This document shows, piece by piece, positions 12,261 through 25,024 of a stretch of DNA of 64,000 nucleotides (the first letter of the stretch is position 1; each line of letters opens with the position of its first letter). The position numbers and the translations under genes were made by a program. Origin of the DNA: Parelaphostrongylus tenuis (lineage: Eukaryota; Nematoda; Chromadorea; Rhabditida; Metastrongylidae); the NCBI GenBank assembly GCA_019055375.1, contig JAHQIW010002116.1:1-64000 (forward strand), given 5' to 3'. The notes under the pieces were generated by a model. It was not told the DNA's origin and did no database searches. It worked only from the letters and a program-made list of their open reading frames with translations.

Positions 12261-13849
12261 AATTGATAAACTGGCGTTGAGAAGATATTGTTGCTGTTGA
12301 AATATGGAATATCATAGCAGAAGCTTTCGTAAGAATAATTTTGGTGATCAGAGCTGAGTGTGCTAGGGTTGGTCCATGAAGAGCTGCTCTCTAAACTTGC
12401 TATATCACAAAAATTCTCTTCAGCGAAGTGACATTGTGATTAATCACTTGACCGATAATTCATCTATATTTCATTCTCAACCAAATTACAAGTCATAAAC
12501 GTTGTATGAAATAAAAAAGTACAGGGATAGGTAACAGTAACCATGTACTGCAGAACACTTTTGAATGCTAGCAACAATGTGATGTGCCATGGTAAAGTAT
12601 AGAAAATAGCAGCGTGCTTACCATGCATACAACTGCAGCGACTCGGTGCCCATAGTTCTTATGGGAGCAAAAAGAAATAAGAGTTGTTAAAATGGAAGCT
12701 GATAAGAGAGTGGAAGGTGCATGTGTTAGGTGTTTTTCGATGACGGTATGGTGTAGTGGCTCCATGCAGGGACGTTGTCCATAAAATCCATGTTCTCCAG
12801 AAATGGGGAAAAAGAGCATATGCATGTATTGTCTTCAAGTGTCAAAAATAAATATCTACCATTATTCGGCACTCATTTTGACAGTGGACAGAAGAAACCT
12901 TGCGATCCACTTTTCCGAGCAAGCCGAGGCGAGCAATCGCTTGCACTTGATTAATGCTAGCAGTTCTTACGTCGGTAATTCCTCGGTTCACGTTCAGCGA
13001 TTGTGCCATTTAAGAATGCAATAGAAACACTGACAGTGGATCTCTTCTTATGGTAGCATTTTTATGAATCTTTTAGAAATAAATGACCAATGCTCAACAT
13101 TCATTCTTTTCTGTGAAACATCAGAAATGCATAATGGATTCTGTTTTCCCAGTGAGGACAAAGTAAGTCATATCTAAAATACAACACGCTTTATTTTTCC
13201 GTTACTTTTGGTTGTAGCGCTTGCAGTTCAGTAGAAAGAAATTTGCAGTATTGGATAAGAGAATCATCATAGTCATTCTTATTGTGCCCCAGGCTTACCA
13301 AACTCCACATATTCGAACAAGACAAGGCCGGCAAATGGTAGAAAAGTTGGATTAGGGTATAAACACTGAATGAATACATCAGTGGAATATCGCCTCCATT
13401 TTTAGGGCAGATATAAATTTATTCAGTTCCATGATGCATGATGAGGTCGAATGCACGGTGCATCCTCCCAGGAATGGTTGGCACGATAAGGCTGGTACAG
13501 ATTCGTTCTGTTCTTTCATGGTTCACACTAAAGTGGATTCCCAGACACAGATATTGGACTCATTCTCAGCCCAACCTACTCTAGTGGAAGTTAACCTTCT
13601 GCAACACAGTGACTTCGACACCTTCGATTGCTTTTGCGAATAACGAGCAAAAAACACTTGTAATTACTGAGATCGATACTCGCTTTGCGAAAGATGTCAA
13701 AGAATATATCAGAAATGTGGATGCAATAATTTCATTTGAACACAATTATAAGCCAAAATATGCAGTAGTTTGAAGGAAATGTGGAAAAAGATTTTATTTT
13801 ACTGGACTGCCTATTGCGGTGGTATGATGTTACAATAAACCCAATAATA
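12261..13849. other. Mostly unexplained; a few open stretches
   Basis: A minus-strand stretch at 12590-12825 is open and hydrophobic in its second half, ending at ATG|GTAAGC, so it may be an exon. A minus-strand stretch at 13430-13680 is open in two overlapping frames and reads like a decayed dispersed repeat. A minus-strand open end at 13191-13300 stops beside AATAAAG. None can be tied to a family. Confidence 0.3.
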
Positions 13850-13965
13850 TAGTGTGGTGTGCAAAAACATTTGCGTAGGTGGGATTCAAACCCAAGCTTC
13901 ACCCAATCCGGGGATGCGTGTCAAACCGTTGCACAACCGGAAATGTGGATAAAAAAAATTGGCGC
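13850..13965. repeat. Single arm of a tRNA-like foldback element
   Basis: GTGTGCAAAAACATTTGCG is followed by GGGATTCAAACCC and a stretch with CCGGGGATGCGTGTCAAACC. This matches one arm of the two-armed elements at 25.0-25.4 and 49.5-49.8 kb. GGATTCAAACCC resembles a tRNA B-box/T-loop. The second arm is missing. Confidence 0.6.
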
Positions 13966-14348
13966 AGTATAACAATGTAATATATGATCTCACCTGCGAC
14001 ATTCCTCTTGAAAAAAGGATTTTCAAGCTTTTGTATTAGTTAGAAAAATCTGAGCTCCTTGGACATCTTTTACAAATATATGCACTGTAGAATGATTGAG
14101 ATGCTTCTGTGGTCAAAGTTAAACATTATTGGTATATGATAGACATCTGTTCAGAAAAGTTGATTTAGTAGTTGGCTTACCGCGGGTGGATCTAACTAAA
14201 AGTTGAGGGAGGCAACAGAAGTTATCTTTTTCACGCATAACTTTCGCATGGACTGCGCACTTATAGCTGTCTTCCACTCTGGTACATTAATCCCTCAAAT
14301 CCCTCCCGGATATGATACCTTCAAAGATTTCAACGACTAAAACCTAGA

Positions 14349-14540
14349 GGGGCACCGTGGCCAAATGGTCGTTATGCTAGTCCCTGCTCGTCTAAGACCT
14401 AACCCCATGCTCAACCCTACCCCAACGCTCTCCGGCACTCAACAACGAACACCTTATGGAACGCCACAGGCAGGCTATCTTCAAAATAAGACGAAAAACA
14501 ATTCAATTCTAGAAGTACTGAGATCTTCACAGTAAAAAAA
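14349..14540 (+). repeat. tRNA-derived SINE (family 2), copy 1
   Basis: The head has GTGGCCAAATGGT where other copies have TTGGCCGAGTGGTTGTGA, which resembles the A box of a Leu/Ser-type tRNA. The body has the shared block TATGGAACGCCACAG and ends at GTACTGAGATC. Four other copies lie at about 18.0, 36.6, 38.9 and 48.3 kb. It lies about 30 bases downstream of a minus-strand exon ending at 14571. Confidence 0.7.
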
Positions 14541-14570
14541 GCAGATGTTTGAGGAAAGAATGTTACCTAC

Positions 14571-14722
14571 CTCAAAGATTTTACCGGCGATTATTCGAGC
14601 TTTGCCGACATGTTGTCCTATGTAGTGGACGTTATTGATGACTTCGGCATCGGCGAAATTGATGGTGATTGTCACCAAAGCACACCGATGACAATAAAAC
14701 CACCAAATAGATGACATTGATG
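14571..14722 (-). CDS. Orphan internal exon of an unidentified gene
   Basis: The minus-strand segment is bounded by TTTAATCCCAG and GAG|GTAGGT. It is 152 bases, in phase for a split first codon. It is open throughout and has the look of a folded domain, with alternating hydrophobic residues (VTITINFADAEVINN, then HVGKARIIAGKIFE). A hotdog-type thioesterase strand pattern is conceivable but weak. No partner exons were found nearby, and a family 2 SINE sits just downstream. The splice borders and composition support coding; function is unknown. Confidence 0.45.
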
Positions 14723-15285
14723 CTGGGATTAAAGCAAATGTGATTTTCCTCTATACAATCAATATGCGAATGACTATGACTGCTTCCTCTAAAAATCATG
14801 CTCCAAGCGGAGCTATTATTGTTACCGATACTAGACGACTTTTACTGTGGCATTGTCTTATTAGCAGCGAAGATTCAAAAGTTCGTGAAGTTTATGATCG
14901 TATTCTTAAAGCTTTTAGTTTGGTAGCCTTACCTTTTGCGAAATAACAAAAGTATTTTGGATAGTGAAGCCGCTAGATATGTGGTAGCAAAGCTACAGTT
15001 TATGAGCAAAAATTACGCAAGCACTTTACTCAATTTTGTTCGGATAGGAGCGCTGAAAGATGGAGACAACTATGTAATCCATTCATAATATAAGCTGCAT
15101 TCGCTCAAACTTATTTTCTGGAAGTTTAACGTCTATTAACCAGCTTGTTCGACAATGATATTGAGCTGCAGTAGAGTCGGATATGCGACACAAGTCAAAC
15201 GTTGTGAAGGCAAGAGGAGAAAATGCTTTGCCAGCTTCAGTGGAACAGATATGGCCAAAATATTAATGTGATGCATGGATCTGGG
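14723..15285. other. Spacer with one small plus-strand open frame
   Basis: A plus-strand frame from about 14764 to 14946 starts with ATG, contains APSGAIIVTDTRRLLLWH and stops at a normal TAA. It shows no known domain and no splice context, so I only note it. The rest is featureless up to the second RTE copy. Confidence 0.3.
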
Positions 15286-16846
15286 CAACGGATCTCCTTA
15301 TTTGAGGGATCCCGCCCGGTTAGTCGCGAGAGCACGTGGTGCACCCCCCAGTTGATGGATAGGGGAATAAATGCGAACCAAAAGCGACCATGTGCTTCCC
15401 AGAAATGCAGGTGGATTTAGGTGATGAGCTCCCTGCTTGTGCAGCGCCGACTCGACAAAACTATATTTCTACGAGTCAAGTCGGCCAAAAGCCTGCAATG
15501 AAACGGCTGGGAAGTACATGGGAGGCGGTTAGGAGTCGCCTAAAACAAATAAGCTCCTCCCTCTCCTCCGATAACAACTGGCAAGCTACTCGTGGGTACA
15601 CAGCCCCCACGTTTAGAGCCTAGCAAGCTATAAGTTGGGCATCAAATTGCTGAAAACAGTAACAAGTATGGGCCTCATTCTCCTGACCCCGGAAGAGCAC
15701 CTGGTGTGGCAGCGCCAGGTAGGACGAGTAGGGAGAGACTGCTAAAATCTCAGTTTCAAAGTAGGCTGCCAAGAATGAAATGGACTGAAATGATAATCTG
15801 TACCTACAGTGCAAGAACCCTTGCTCATGAATCCGCTGTAGAAGATCTTTTGAACAAGCAGGAAGATTAACGTACGAAGCCATTGACCTGGCTGAGACGA
15901 GAAGGCGCCATCCTTTTCACGCTGTTTATGACACCAGAGAAGAACTGTTTCTTGGAACATGCGATAGCAGAGGTGTCGGCGGCGCTGGCGTCCTTGTCAA
16001 ATCGAATTTGACCGTGAACATCGATTTGTTTGAACAAATAACAACACGTATCGGACGATTACGGTTGAAACGATGTGGTTCTATGGCTGCTTTCAGCATG
16101 TTCGTTGCTTATGCTCCAACATCAAGCTATGACAAAGACGAAGTCGAAGCTTTCTATATGGATCTCGAAAAATTCTTCAGAAACGATCATGCATACCTCA
16201 AAGTCGTTGTCGGAGATTTTGATGCAAAAATTGGTTCTAGAAGAACGTCTGATAAACGCTACATTGGGACTTAAGGGCTAGAATGGATTGAACAGGATGA
16301 GAGGCTATCGGAGTTTATCATGACGACCAAAACCATCCATGGTAACTCACAATTCCAAAAGCCTCACTCTCAGCGGTGGACGTGAGAGTCTCCTAATGGA
16401 AAGTGCATAACGAAATAGACCACATCTTAGTAAATCAAACCTTTTGGCCTGACCGATCGCTGTTGTTCCTGAATTCTACACGAGATCAGACCATCGCCTC
16501 CTTCACGCAGCGTTCCGTTTTTCGCGGAGAAAAGAGAAAGTCCTTGAATTCAAACAACGAAGTCCCAAAACTACTACATTTTGGGATGTATACAAATCAT
16601 TAGTTGGCTCTTGGGAAGATGCCGCTGTCGACAACATCGACGAAGAATACGATCGGCTCGTTGAATATCTTCACATTAGCGGTATGAAAGCCGAGAATTT
16701 TAAGGTCACGAAGAGACGCTTGTCTCCACAGACACTCGAGTGTTACGTCAATGTGAAATCGCACGAGCTACAGGCAACCGAAACCTTACATCCGAACATG
16801 CGAAACGCTGCAGAGAAACGATAAAAAAGACCTTAGAGAAGATTTT
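15286..16846 (+). mobile_element. RTE retrotransposon copy 2, 3' half missing
   Basis: The 5' leader aligns with copy 1 from its first bases (TTTGAGGGATCCCGCCCGGTT). The endonuclease region follows with [20 protein letters not shown] and VVGDFDAKIG, where the usual Asn after GDF is Asp. Frameshifts and stops are scattered through it, for example a TAA just after the RYIGT block near 16273. Similarity ends near 16846, in the linker before the reverse transcriptase. Target-primed insertion normally loses 5' ends, so losing the 3' half implies a later deletion or rearrangement. A myosin scrap starts about 25 bases further on. Confidence 0.9.
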
Positions 16847-16872
16847 TCGTCGAGGTAGTCAAATGGTTCCGT

Positions 16873-17149
16873 TTATAACTCGATCATATCGATAGCTGGC
16901 CATTTGCCATAATAGTCGACGCGAAAGCAAGTGATTCCCTCATATGCATACTCTTTTTGCTCCATCCTGAACAAATGCTTAATTAGAAGCTTTGGTTTAT
17001 GAAATAAAACTCTGTACAAACTTGTCTTTAGAAAGCGGGACAAAACACCAGATGAGGGAAGTCTCACTTGCTTAAAGTGCTGTTGAAGTTTTTCGTCCGC
17101 ATAAATATTACAGAACTGTTCGAAGCTGTTCAGATCAGGCGTCTCGAAG
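16873..17149 (-). pseudogene. Two-exon fragment of a myosin motor domain
   Basis: The first minus-strand exon, 17068-17149, begins after GCTTTCTAG and reads LNSFEQFCNIYADEKLQQHF, ending CAA|GTGAGA. The second, 16873-16977, begins after CTAATTAAG and reads HLFRMEQKEYAYEGI, then ends near IDMIEL with a stop. This is the relay helix and following loop of the myosin head (family pattern: NSFEQ..., EKLQQ, H.F..EQ.EY..EGI, IDLIE). The intron is kept, so it is not a processed copy. The frame ends in TAA where the motor should continue, and no other motor exons were recognised on either side. It is a displaced or truncated piece next to the broken end of RTE copy 2. The class cannot be assigned. Confidence 0.75.
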
Positions 17150-17284
17150 CTAGAAAGCTAAATCAAAACACCTACTTTTTAAATAAGGTCTTCTCATGAG
17201 TTTCAACACAAAACAGTTGAACACTAAACCTATCTACCAAAAATAATCAAAATTGCGTAACATCACTATTCATAATATGAGCTA

Positions 17285-17491
17285 TCAGCTTGGAGTCAAA
17301 CTCGGATCATCTTTAACTGCTGCGACGACGGCCTTTCGATCAACTTTGTGTGGATGGCCGGAGCGCAGCTGGCACTTCAAACTGGTGCTGTCGGCGTAAA
17401 ACTCAGCAAAGAAATGCTGTTCGCCTGGACACAAATCCTGAGCCTTGACACGGCTGTTGTTCTCAATGATGCTTTGTGAAGCGCGTCCCAA
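17285..17491 (-). pseudogene. Mariner-type transposase scrap (N-terminal region)
   Basis: The minus strand is open and contains FYADSTSLKCQLRSGHPHKV, then DRKAVVAAVKDDPSL. This matches the link between the two helix-turn-helix motifs of mariner transposases (pattern: GD.SLED.PRSGRP...D). No catalytic DDD region and no inverted ends are seen. It differs from the mariner copies at 43.6 and 60.9 kb. Confidence 0.55.
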
Positions 17492-17879
17492 TTTCTAGTC
17501 TTAAAGGAGAGAATTGCTATAAAGGCTTTGTTGAGCAGCCATAATGCGGCAGGTATGGATAAATTGAGTACCAAAAGAACGCTCGGAATACATACAGAGA
17601 AGTACTGGTTTGTTGTCTGAGGAATTGCAGACACTTGTCCAGGTTGACGGCGCCTACTTTGAATAGCGTTGCTGAGCAGTTATCATCAGTTCTGGTCAAT
17701 GAACTCGGTGTTTATTGCTAGTTAAATCCTGGAGCACAAATCAAAGATGTCGGCGCTGAAAACCCTCGGGGCTATTTGGACAAATTTTTAGAATCCAGGA
17801 ATGAACAAAAAGGGACAGGGTCTGAATATCACCAATCATATAGCACTTCAGCACTTCACTTTAGCACTTTATTTGATCC

Positions 17880-18110
17880 GTCATCACACCGTTTTTTCTC
17901 ACTGTGAGGATACCGAAACTTCTAGCATTCGATTCGTTTTTGTCCTCTTCTTGAACAGCGTAGAACACTGATTAGCGAGTCTCCTTGCGATCTCGAGGAT
18001 AGCCCTTGTCATAGCGTTCCTTAGGGCGTTGTTATTGACTGCCGAAGAGATCTGGGGGATGAAGCCTGTTCCACGCTCGCCGTGTCTAACCTCGCAACTA
18101 TTCAACCACG
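17880..18110 (-). repeat. tRNA-derived SINE (family 2), copy 2
   Basis: This copy contains the shared GAACGCTATGACAAGGGCTA and GCTAGAAGTTTCGGTATCC blocks in minus orientation, and ends in a run of C residues at about 18109-18121. It is the partner, inside unit A, of the copy at 38.74-38.99 kb. Confidence 0.7.
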
Positions 18111-19267
18111 CCCCCCCCCCCCCACCTCCTTATCTCAGACTGATTTTGTAGTCTAGGTAGCAGTGCGCACTATCACACATCAACTGGCACATCTGTTCCA
18201 TTAGACCTACAGATTTGGGGGGAGGGAGGAGCATTCAAACGTCAGCTCACACAAAGAACGTAGGTTGTCCTATCCGTGAGAACATGATGAGGTTTGTGGA
18301 ATAAAGATACTTGGAATATTTTGCATAGCTGCACAAAAACCATTGATCCTGAAAAAGCATATCGACCTCGCACAGGTCTTGAATTTTGAACGTTGAAGGT
18401 TCAAATTGTTATAATAGCAGTGCGATGAGCACTGATATTTGTAAACGCGGCTGAGGAACGCCCAAGAAAAAAGTACCTGCACTCTTTGAAGTGTCTAGAA
18501 GTACGTATACCAGTTATTCATGCCGAATCTTTTACCACTTTATCCTTACAATCCTTATCCAATCAGTCACATATTCCTTATCCAACTAATTTCTTTATAA
18601 TCATTTGTGAGATGAAGATGGCAGCATTACCTCAATTCACAAGCGGAGGCAAATTTTTCCATGTAATTTTGTACTTGTAAAGTTATGAATTGCATTTTAC
18701 ATTTCGCCTGGCGTGTTGTCTGTGTAATACGAGCGCGATGCAAATGAGAAGTGTTCCACCGCATCTTTTTCCGTAGGACCTGAGAAAAGATGCGGTAATC
18801 TTCTTTAGTTAAGAATTCCATTGTTCCGCCTTAAAAGAATTATAATTTTGAATTCGAGAACGCTCGAACAAGTAGAATTGAGTTACTCTGATGGTCTTTT
18901 GTGAGACGTGAGTAGCTCCACATGAAGAGTGCAGTATGAAAGCGTTTTGTACTTCAGAGCTGCTAACCATTCTGCGCAACGGATACGGGACAGATTTTCA
19001 CAGGAAGGCAGATTTATTACTAATATATCATAAGCACTCACACAGTATACGCACGAGTGAATTAATCTAAAAATGATTTTTTTCTGATGACCTTGAAGTT
19101 CCTCACTTCCTCTTCAAGTGAGGCACCAAATCCATATTTGTCTCATCGCTTCAAGCAAGATATTACGCATTTTTCAACAATCATGTGATCTGTTATTTAT
19201 TGCTGCTGCAATGTTACAATCAATATCACTTAAAATGGTTCAAAAAGGTTTGTCATCAAATCACAGA

Positions 19268-20735
19268 TCAGTTGACAGTGGCCCATGCCGAGAAGAAGTG
19301 CGATCCAAATGGACCCCATGCCAGCATTCGAATCGCTCTATTCACCACGTTTTGCCACATCGCTCTTGACCAACTCGCCATGATGATGTTTGTGGTCTAG
19401 GTGTGATGATGTGGTTTGTTCCTTTCTCATAAAATCAAAGTAATGAGAGAGCAAACCTAACCGAAATAGTTCCTGAAATTGTTAAGTGTGTGTCGGGAAC
19501 AGGCGTTACTGTCACCATCGGCGCCATAGTTGTTAAACACTTTGCATTCGGATCACTTGTAGCACAAATTCCCGTCACCGTGCTATCAACGATAATGCAG
19601 CTTACTTTGTCCATGCCGGCTGAAAAGAGCTGTAAGTTTTGAAAAGACTTGCGCTTTTTCCTTAAGTGGAGAGCTGAAAAGCTCAAGACATTTCCGAACA
19701 CAAATTCTCTTTTAGTCTTTAATCTCTTCAAACCGTAGGTATTATATTAAAGTTAGAAAAAATGGAAAAGCTCGTCTGCAAAAATAGCATCAATTTGAAG
19801 TCTCTAATTTCAGTGCTATTATGAATGTTTTCCTCATATTCCTTTTCAACAATCGCGTAGTTTTTTTTGGAAACCAATAAACATATTTTCGCTTTTCTTA
19901 ACGCATGTCATATTTCTGTCCGAAACCGTCTTAAATGGTTTTTAGAACGGAAGACCCACGCATATCATCTGGTTTAGCAGCCATCTGGCATTTCATTGGA
20001 TTGTAATCGACCTGAACATCGAGTTGGCTCAAAATGGAAGAGATTACAGCATCAGGTAGGAGTACACTACGACCTTGGGTTTCAAGAACGTCAAAGACCT
20101 GAAGAACAGCTAATAATTGGCATTCATTTGGCAGTGTCCTGAATGAGATTATATAAAACTGTGTAAGTCACGAAAGCACCTAGAGCTGGAGTAGTTGACA
20201 AAAATTACGCCCCCTTTCTGAGTTTTCCAGAAATTGCGGGAGTAACTTGAAATCTGAATGTTGCGGATTCACTGTTTGCATTACAAGACGTTGTACAAAC
20301 GCCTTGGCACCTGTTTCGCTAGTTGCAATACCAGGCACTTTAGCGAAAACTTCAGACGTCTCTTATACCTGGGCTCAGGCAAAGCGAAGCCGGTGACGGT
20401 AAAGGTCACTCCTCTCGCTGAACAAAATCCGGTAGTTAAAGTGATGTTTTTGGAAATTAGTTTAGTGAATTCACTTATTATGAGGCTTTTATGCTGTATA
20501 AATTCAAAATCGTTCCGCCAGAAAATTCACATTGCACCGGCTTTTGAGTGCCGATGAAGTAATTGATATAATCAGTTAGACTAAGGTTTATGAACTATCC
20601 AAGACTAGAGATATATGTACTACGATAAGAATATTCTTTTCAATACCTTGACCAGCAGGCATCACACCACATCCAAACACAGCCGAGATCGAGGCTATAA
20701 CGAAAGCATTAAAAGCCGGTCAAATATCTCGCCAT
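19268..20735 (-). pseudogene. Small secreted-protein gene of a nematode family, copy 1 (broken)
   Basis: There are five minus-strand exons: 20647-20735 (signal-peptide exon, ends ...FGCGVMPAGQ), 20273-20416, 19960-20098 (VFDVLETQGRSVLLPDAVIS), 19462-19619 (CIIVDSTVTGIC) and 19268-19396 (TTNIIMASWSRAMWQNVV to a TGA). Borders and phases match the second copy at 40.2-41.6 kb exactly. Damage: exon 1 has lost two single bases, so the ATG is out of frame with the cysteine motif; exon 2 has lost a net five bases near 20345-20395. Exons 3-5 remain open. The family is a nematode type of about 220 residues with a signal peptide and conserved cysteines. I know no biochemical role for it. Confidence 0.8.
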
Positions 20736-23700
20736 TTTTGTAAGAATATTTTCTTTTTTCCTTAAAAGTAAGAACAATTATTGAGAGTTAGCTGGAAACA
20801 ATCTTTCCTCATTTTCAGGTCATTTACAGAACAACAAGTAATTTGACACCTAGCACTTTAGATGAGTAAAGTTGGCCATAACAGCTTGTTGAGTTCTCCA
20901 GAAGCTTCAGAATTCCTGGTACGTCCAATTTGAAACATAAATTTTCCGACGCTTCAAGCCAAATTTCATTATTACGAAGCACAGGAGATTTAGCTAATGA
21001 AGTGAAGCACCTTCCAAATGCTGGATGACAGAGAAGAGACCACTTGAACAGAAAATTCAGTGAATGCTCGGATTACCCAGATGTCACGCTTAAATTTGCT
21101 CCCGCCTCCTCATTTGTGACGCTGCGATGCAAATAGTGACTCTTTCAAAAAATGAACCTTTCGCAATAGACAAAATGCTAGTGTTTCTTTTCACTACAAA
21201 GCTCATGACTTCGAAATCGCTTTTTTTCCACCTTCGATACCCCTCATTTGACTATAGAAAGTTCTAGTCACGTTAAATTCTTTTAGCTATCGAGAACCGA
21301 CCAATTATTAGAGTAAGGACGACGGATTTTTTGTGAACAATTCAGAGATAGGCAGGTTTGTCACAAATGTGAGGCAGAAGAAAATAAATCGTGTCATAAT
21401 TAGTCGCAAAGAAACAACTGCATTGAGGCGATATTTCTTGATGTGAGGCACAGAAATGCTACACTCTGATGAAATTGCAACGTATCGGGATCAGAAAGTG
21501 AAAAGACATTCTCAATAACACGAATGATGTGATCATTAGGTGAGACTTTCGTCACACTCTTAAAATACCAGGTTTCTTATGAAGATAGATGTTTGTGGAG
21601 CGCTATCAATTTCGAAAAGAATCTCTACGATGTGCAGGCGAATGAAAAATTGTTGTTGATTTTATCGTACATTTTGTTAACGAAGTGTCTTCCGCTTGTA
21701 TGACAATTTCAAACTCCCCAGTGCTTTGATTTGCCTCTGAAAATGATTTTCAAGAATGATCTAGAAGGTTTTGAGAGTTTTTTTTTATAGAAAATGAACA
21801 ATTAAACTCATTCAGAACTTCAGGTTTTGAATAATCCGAAATTTCTTATCCAAAACATTGCTCAAAGCAGCAATGATGGATCTCACAAGAACAATCTACG
21901 CAGAACTGCATTAATGATTTCAATTTTTCCGCTAATGGATAACTTCAAAACTCGGTCCGCAGTCTATGAAATTGATGTGCAGTATACGATGGTATGGACA
22001 TTGGATGTAAACCTTTTGGTGATTGAAGCACTTCATGTAAATTGAGAATTGTTTTGAAGGGCATTCCTCTCATTGTTCAAGTTCCGCCTTAGTAGTGAGC
22101 GGCGTAATGGATTCTAAAATTTGCACATGTTTCAATGAAGATAGCCAAAATTTGATGCGTCAACATAATAAAATTTATTCTATTTGTTTCGCAAATGATC
22201 ATTCGAAAGCACCGTAGCGCTGAATAATCATAGGATCTCTCATGACTTTTTTTGTGGAAGATGATTGAAGTTGAATAAGCAGTTGTGAGTTGCTTTAATT
22301 GTAAGCGAAAAACAGTTCCGTTATAGTATAGGATATTAAAGGTTTTTATTCATAGAAGTGGACGAATAATTAGTCGATTCACACGAAGAAAGGAAAAGAA
22401 AAGTCATTCTTTTAAGGAATCTTGTCGACATCCAAGTTTTTGATGCAGAAGGCCGGCCTGAGCAACCACCGTTATTTTTTGGAAAATGTCAACAAATGCC
22501 ATACTGTGGGATGGACTGTCACTAAAGAAGCAAATAGTCTCTGTCGAGATTGACACAATCATCGTCCTGTACTCACATAATGCCAGATCACCTAAGACTA
22601 TCTAGACTACTTTGTGGAAGGACAGCGCTGGGAGCTACTGCACTTGTGCTCTTCATCATTCTACTCGATTAGCCTCGATGCGGCGGCTACCAGGGCCAGC
22701 ATCGAATTGCTGTTGACAGTAAAGCCAGATCGCCGTAGAAGCTCATTAATAAAAAATTTTGTCTAGCGAGGTTTGATGAAAGCGGATGTGAACGCTGTTT
22801 CTCATTCGAAACATAAAGCACTACGAGGGCACCATGATAATTATAGAAACGACATTAATGTGGCTTCAACATTCAAAGTGTCTTATGGGCTCTCAAGGCT
22901 TTTCCACTTCTACCCAAGCAATAAAACTCGTTCTTAAGTTAATTTTTAGTTTGTTCTCCGACTGTTTAACACATGGTGAATAATGGTGAATAATGAAACG
23001 ACTGCTCTTTGGTACTGCAAAGTCACCATCACGTGTGAGAAGTATGAATTTGTGAATTTCACAATTTTCTTTTGTACAGTGTTTTTTTCTTGCCAGTCAT
23101 TTGGCTCTTTTTTTCAAGGAGCTCACATTCGAGAAACTGAAACTGTTCTGATGAGCATTTCCATCTCTATGTTAATGGCATCACATCTCGTAGGCAACAA
23201 AAAATTCTTTCAATTCTAATGAGGTAACGAAAATTCTCCGATGCGAACGTAAACCGTTACGTTTTTCAAGCCCCTGAATAACGAACTGAAGCACATTAAG
23301 CACTGTTGAGTCATCAATTCTGCTATGACTTTTTAATGAACGGTAAATATAGCTGAATAAGCAGCACTGTGTTTTATCAACTGAATTTTTGAGCGACGAG
23401 CAACTTCATCGCGACATTCTAATTCGGCTTCCATGCGATACCGTGATCAGTCAACGAATTTCGGCCAATGTGGGATGAGCTACATTGTTGTCTCTTAAAA
23501 AATCAAGGTAATCAATGACTTTTCTAAGATATTTATTATTTCATAGCAGGACCAATATACATTTTACTATAGGGGGCCGATACAGTGCCTCTTATTCTAA
23601 CGCATAGTTCCCCATCTTCATCCAGATGGATCCTCAAGATCAAAACTCTATATTTTCTCAGATTGCCGAAGAACACGAAACTGTTAAGAAAGCATGTTAG

Positions 23701-24335
23701 GCTGACGTCTTGGCACCTTTATCTAATTCAGAGCCGGAATATTTCGAGATGTCTACATCTATCTATTACCGTTCTGTATTTTTCTGTATCTGCATCGAGT
23801 CAAAATTCAGTGAAGTGAGCACCGCTTAAACGGACTGGACGTAGCAGCGACTCAAAATGGGAAGGTTTTGAGCTGGTTCTCTATACATGAATAGGGCATA
23901 AAACGATATTTACTCCAAATCTACATTGATTACTATCATAAAATTTTCGCAGAATATGACTCTCTGAAAGATAATCTTGCGTCTACCAATCCATCATTAT
24001 ACATTATTAAGTCTTCCCCAGTTGCGTAGACGCACCAATAGTTAGGATAACATGGTTTTCAAGCGCCAGTAACTTTCCAGTTGTTGAATACATTCCAGCC
24101 CTCTTTAGAATGGCCAAATGTTCCTTGATCGTTTGGGCAAAGCATCTCATAATGATCGTACGCAATAGAAGATTTTGGCGCTCGCCCTTTGTAGCATATT
24201 AGGGAACTACATTTTGATAAGTGATGGCCCAATTCCTCAAGAACTTCAACGAGTAGTGAGCTTGCACGGCTCCTCGATCTAGTATGTTTATGGTAACAGT
24301 TCATAGACTACTCGCTTCGGAACAAATTCGTACAA
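20736..24335. other. Non-coding remainder of unit A and a short spacer
   Basis: The sequence is conserved with 41.6-45.5 kb up to about 23985, but no exon-like conservation of frame was seen between the copies. From 24059 to 24304 a minus-strand frame is open (contains HHLSKCSSLICYKGRAPKSS) and cannot be assigned. Confidence 0.45.
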
Positions 24336-24521
24336 ATGAGAGTAAGAGGGTTAAGGATGGGGCAGCTGCTAGCCCAAGTCTTCTGTTTGTTTATGTTCAC
24401 AGTAAAAGGCCCACTAATCGAGCTTCGGTCATTAATGTGGTATAGATATATAGATGATTGTCTTGCTATTTGCTCCGCACAAGAGTGGATGGGCAATGTA
24501 ATTCCTTCTTCAGCCTTTTGA
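24336..24521 (+). pseudogene. Penelope-like reverse transcriptase scrap
   Basis: The plus-strand frame reads GLRMGQLLAQVF, then VKGPLIELRSLM, then YRYIDDCLAICSAQEWM. This is the core of a Penelope-type RT, with the MGQ.LAP block and the catalytic Y.DD as YIDD. The frame stops soon after, and downstream sequence up to about 24850 holds only faint traces. It is a short, dead piece. Confidence 0.65.
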
Positions 24522-25024
24522 ACCATCCAGTAGATGGGTACTTGTAATGAATTGCTCATTTAACAATCAGAGTACACAAAAATTACTTGGGAGTTTCCAA
24601 AAGCAAGTTGACTCTCATTCCTGACTGCTCAAGTCAAACTGTCCTAAAGCGCCTACATCACAAAGTGGGACTGGAAGCCAATTAATGAAAACATATATTC
24701 GATACCTTTCCTTTCATTCATCATACACAAGGTGTGCACTTGTGATATAAATGCTCTAGATAGCTATGAATGCGCAAGAAAAAAGACAACACGAGAAAGA
24801 CTGTCTAAACTTGTTGTGAAAAATAGCCATTTTGATGGTGATGGTAATTTTGATGGTAAGCAGTGAGAACTTTCCTAGTTAGAATTAGAAGAAAAGCGAC
24901 TCCCCAGACAATGAGTCTTGTAAAATAAGATCTTGTTCACCCTGTACCTCATTTCCAACAATGTGAACACATGGAATTATTTTATTTAACCGCTTAGCGG
25001 TAGTAAAATTTCATAGATATACCC

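Larger units (their letters stand above)
17703..23985 (+). repeat. Segmental duplication unit A, copy 1
   Basis: The whole segment aligns in direct orientation with 38561-45480. Shared landmarks in the same order are a Penelope-element tail, a family 2 SINE, the five-exon secreted-protein gene, and non-coding blocks up to TGGGAAGGTTTTGAGCTGGT. The copies differ by many substitutions and small indels, so the duplication is old, not an assembly echo. A' is longer largely because it carries a mariner insertion and replaced flanks. The left edge falls inside the Penelope-like tail. Confidence 0.9.

Noticed and set aside
13430..13680. Splice-bounded minus-strand exons
   Set aside because: Two overlapping frames are equally open and shift by one base. 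The sequence behaves like a decayed dispersed repeat rather than an exon.
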